A stretch of DNA of 64,000 nt from Flavobacteriales bacterium UBA852. GTDB taxonomy: Bacteria; Bacteroidota; Bacteroidia; Flavobacteriales_E; Vicingaceae. Below, piece after piece: positions 62,360 through 64,000 of this stretch (the stretch's first letter is position 1; the number at the start of each line of letters is the position of its first letter). The notes under the pieces are model-generated. The model made no database searches. It was not told the DNA's origin and saw only the letters and a list, made by a program, of their open reading frames with translations. Location of the stretch: assembly GCA_002295925.1 (NCBI GenBank), contig DBGO01000010.1, forward strand, positions 186,001 through 250,000. Direction: 5' to 3'. A program made the translations under genes and the position numbers.

Positions 62360-64000
62360 ATGAATAAAAAAACAAAAAATAAACCACTGTCGCTACGGCA
62401 AAAATTCATCCGGATGTTTATGCTCATTGCCGTAATCATGGCTTTAATCACATCTGTATTATTTGTTTCGTATCAATACGTTTATGTTAAATACCAAGAA
62501 ATAAATAATTTAAAAATTTTGGCAAAGGTTGTAAGTGAAAATGCGCAAGCCGCCATATTGTTTAAAGACAAAGAAGCGGTAAACGAATTACTTTCATCGT
62601 TAAAGGCAAATTACGACATTGAACAAGCCGCCATTATTTTACCTGACAACACCGTATTTGCAAAAAAATCGTTCCACAACACTAATGCAAATTTAAACAT
62701 AGAATTCAATAAACTAAAAAAAGAAAACATATTCTATAATTGGAATGGAGTAAAAGTACTTACGCCCATTGAACTGGATAATGAAACCCTGGGTTATGTA
62801 TTGATAAGTTCCAATCTGAACGATTTACACAATGCTGTTTATCAAACACTTAAAATTACCGGTATTATATTCCTGTGCTCGGTTCTGCTGGCTTATTTTA
62901 TGTCAAAAATAATTGTTAAAATTCTAATTACGCCCATACTAAATATGGCGCGCTTTTCGCAAAAAGTTTCTACCGATAAAGATTATTCTTACCGTTTGGT
63001 AAACGACCGGAATGACGAGCTTGGCATCCTGATGAATCAATTTAACCGAATGCTCGAACAAATAGAAAAACAAAACAACGAACTGGTTGAAGCCAAAGAA
63101 AAAGCCGAAGCATCATCAAAAGCCAAAGAACATTTTTTGGCCAATATGAGTCACGAAATCCGTACTCCGCTAAATGCTATCGACGGTATGGCAAAACTCT
63201 TAAAAAACACACCACTTGATGACGAGCAAAAAGAATATATATCGGCAATGGAAACCTCTACGTCCAACTTGTTGGTTATTATAAACGATATATTGGATAT
63301 TTCAAAAATTGAAGCCGGACAACTTACAGTAGAGAAAATAGGGTTTAAACCCAAACAATTATTAAAGGATATTGTAAAATCATTACAAATAAAAGCCAAA
63401 GAAAAAAATATATTCCTACACCTCGATTTTGACGAAAACATTCCCGAAATCCTCATTGGCGATCCTGTTCGTATCAATCAAATTCTTATCAACTTGGTCA
63501 ACAACGCCATAAAATTTACACCAAAAGGCGGCGTAACCATCTCGGTAAAATTAAATGAATTGAAAGACAACCAAGCCGAATTATTGTTTGAAGTAATTGA
63601 TACAGGCATTGGAATTCCGGAAGATAAAATAGACACCATTTTTGAAAACTTCAAACAAGCCGACGATTCTACTACGCGCAAATTTGGCGGCACCGGATTA
63701 GGATTAAGCATCAGCAAAAAACTGGTAGAACTCTTTGGAGGCAAACTAAAAGTAAAAAGCAAAGTAAACTTTGGCTCTACGTTTTATTTCACCATTACGC
63801 TTCCGGTAGGAAGCAATGCGGATTTACCCAAAAATGAATTAGATAATGATGTAAATGTAGTGGAAGAAGTAAAGGGTAAAAAAGTATTGTTGGTAGAAGA
63901 CCACGAAATAAACCGCTTTTTGGCAACAACCGTTCTCGAAAATTGGAAAATGAATGTTGATGTTGCCGAAAACGGAAAAATTGCCGTGGAAAAAGTAAAG
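62360..64000 (+). CDS. Membrane hybrid histidine kinase with CHASE8-like sensor and HAMP, 3' end outside window
   Basis: The frame runs open to the right edge, giving 547 codons so far. It starts MNKKTKNKPLSLRQKF. Membrane helices near 16-38 and 168-190 enclose a CHASE8-like periplasmic domain (SENAQAAILFKDKEAVNELL) as in YfiN/TpbB. A HAMP segment, HisKA (MSHEIRTPLNAIDGMAKLL), HATPase (LVNNAIKFT, DTGIGIP, GGTGLGLSIS) and the start of a receiver (VLLVEDHEINRFLATT) follow. The catalytic part is very close to the kinase at 56837. Partnering with the preceding YfiR-like protein is likely. Confidence 0.9.
   Translation, partial: MNKKTKNKPLSLRQKFIRMFMLIAVIMALITSVLFVSYQYVYVKYQEINNLKILAKVVSENAQAAILFKDKEAVNELLSSLKANYDIEQAAIILPDNTVFAKKSFHNTNANLNIEFNKLKKENIFYNWNGVKVLTPIELDNETLGYVLISSNLNDLHNAVYQTLKITGIIFLCSVLLAYFMSKIIVKILITPILNMARFSQKVSTDKDYSYRLVNDRNDELGILMNQFNRMLEQIEKQNNELVEAKEKAEASSKAKEHFLANMSHEIRTPLNAIDGMAKLLKNTPLDDEQKEYISAMETSTSNLLVIINDILDISKIEAGQLTVEKIGFKPKQLLKDIVKSLQIKAKEKNIFLHLDFDENIPEILIGDPVRINQILINLVNNAIKFTPKGGVTISVKLNELKDNQAELLFEVIDTGIGIPEDKIDTIFENFKQADDSTTRKFGGTGLGLSISKKLVELFGGKLKVKSKVNFGSTFYFTITLPVGSNADLPKNELDNDVNVVEEVKGKKVLLVEDHEINRFLATTVLENWKMNVDVAENGKIAVEKVK

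Overview
The window looks like a chromosomal segment of a low-GC member of the Bacteroidota. The support is a type IX secretion (T9SS)-type C-terminal sorting domain, TAnnTTTG promoter boxes upstream of many genes, RprX/RprY-like regulators, the surE / membrane protein / lpxB arrangement, a DUF4292 lipoprotein beside an EnvC-like factor, and leaders that mostly lack a Shine-Dalgarno sequence. Lipid A, LPS-heptose and Mla-type genes show a Gram-negative envelope. I see no insertion sequence, prophage, integrase or CRISPR array.

Layout. 1-9.4 kb: the end of an M19-like hydrolase, tRNA-Arg(CCT), gmhA-comM, a surE/lpxB/SpoIID operon, Hsp20, a universal stress protein and rsmI. 9.4-22.1 kb: a Ca2+-type P-ATPase downstream of a frameshifted cation/proton antiporter, the dxs-rbfA-lolE-like operon, an aldo/keto reductase, a RidA-like protein, an OmpR-type two-component pair, RNase P RNA and two envelope proteins. 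22.1-41.4 kb: threonine aldolase, crotonase, a flippase, dut, a sugar nucleotidyltransferase, a lipoprotein/EnvC cluster, clpP, clpX, a RelA/SpoT enzyme, fumarylacetoacetase, a T9SS cargo with seven SBBP repeats, tdk and a DUF4139 protein.

41.4-51.5 kb is the most unusual part. Four co-directional genes encode exported proteins: a 2486-residue protein ending in about 12 tectonin-like repeats, an orphan secretin, a lipoprotein, and an I42 (chagasin-like) protease inhibitor. Copies of a roughly 115-bp sequence flank the block. Each copy holds the last 20 codons and terminator of the DUF4139 gene. This suggests a block inserted between once-adjacent DUF4139 and fabD genes, and it is my main candidate for an undescribed system.

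51.7-64 kb: fabD, yebC, a 40-codon lipoprotein gene, an MlaE/MlaF-like transporter pair, then a signalling operon that runs off the window: a sigma-54 activator, a cytoplasmic hybrid kinase, a PorE-like TPR/propeller/OmpA protein, a YfiR-like protein and a membrane hybrid kinase. The two kinases are closely related, and the operon plausibly couples cell-envelope sensing to sigma-54 transcription. All assignments come from reading motifs and gene order; no database search was run.
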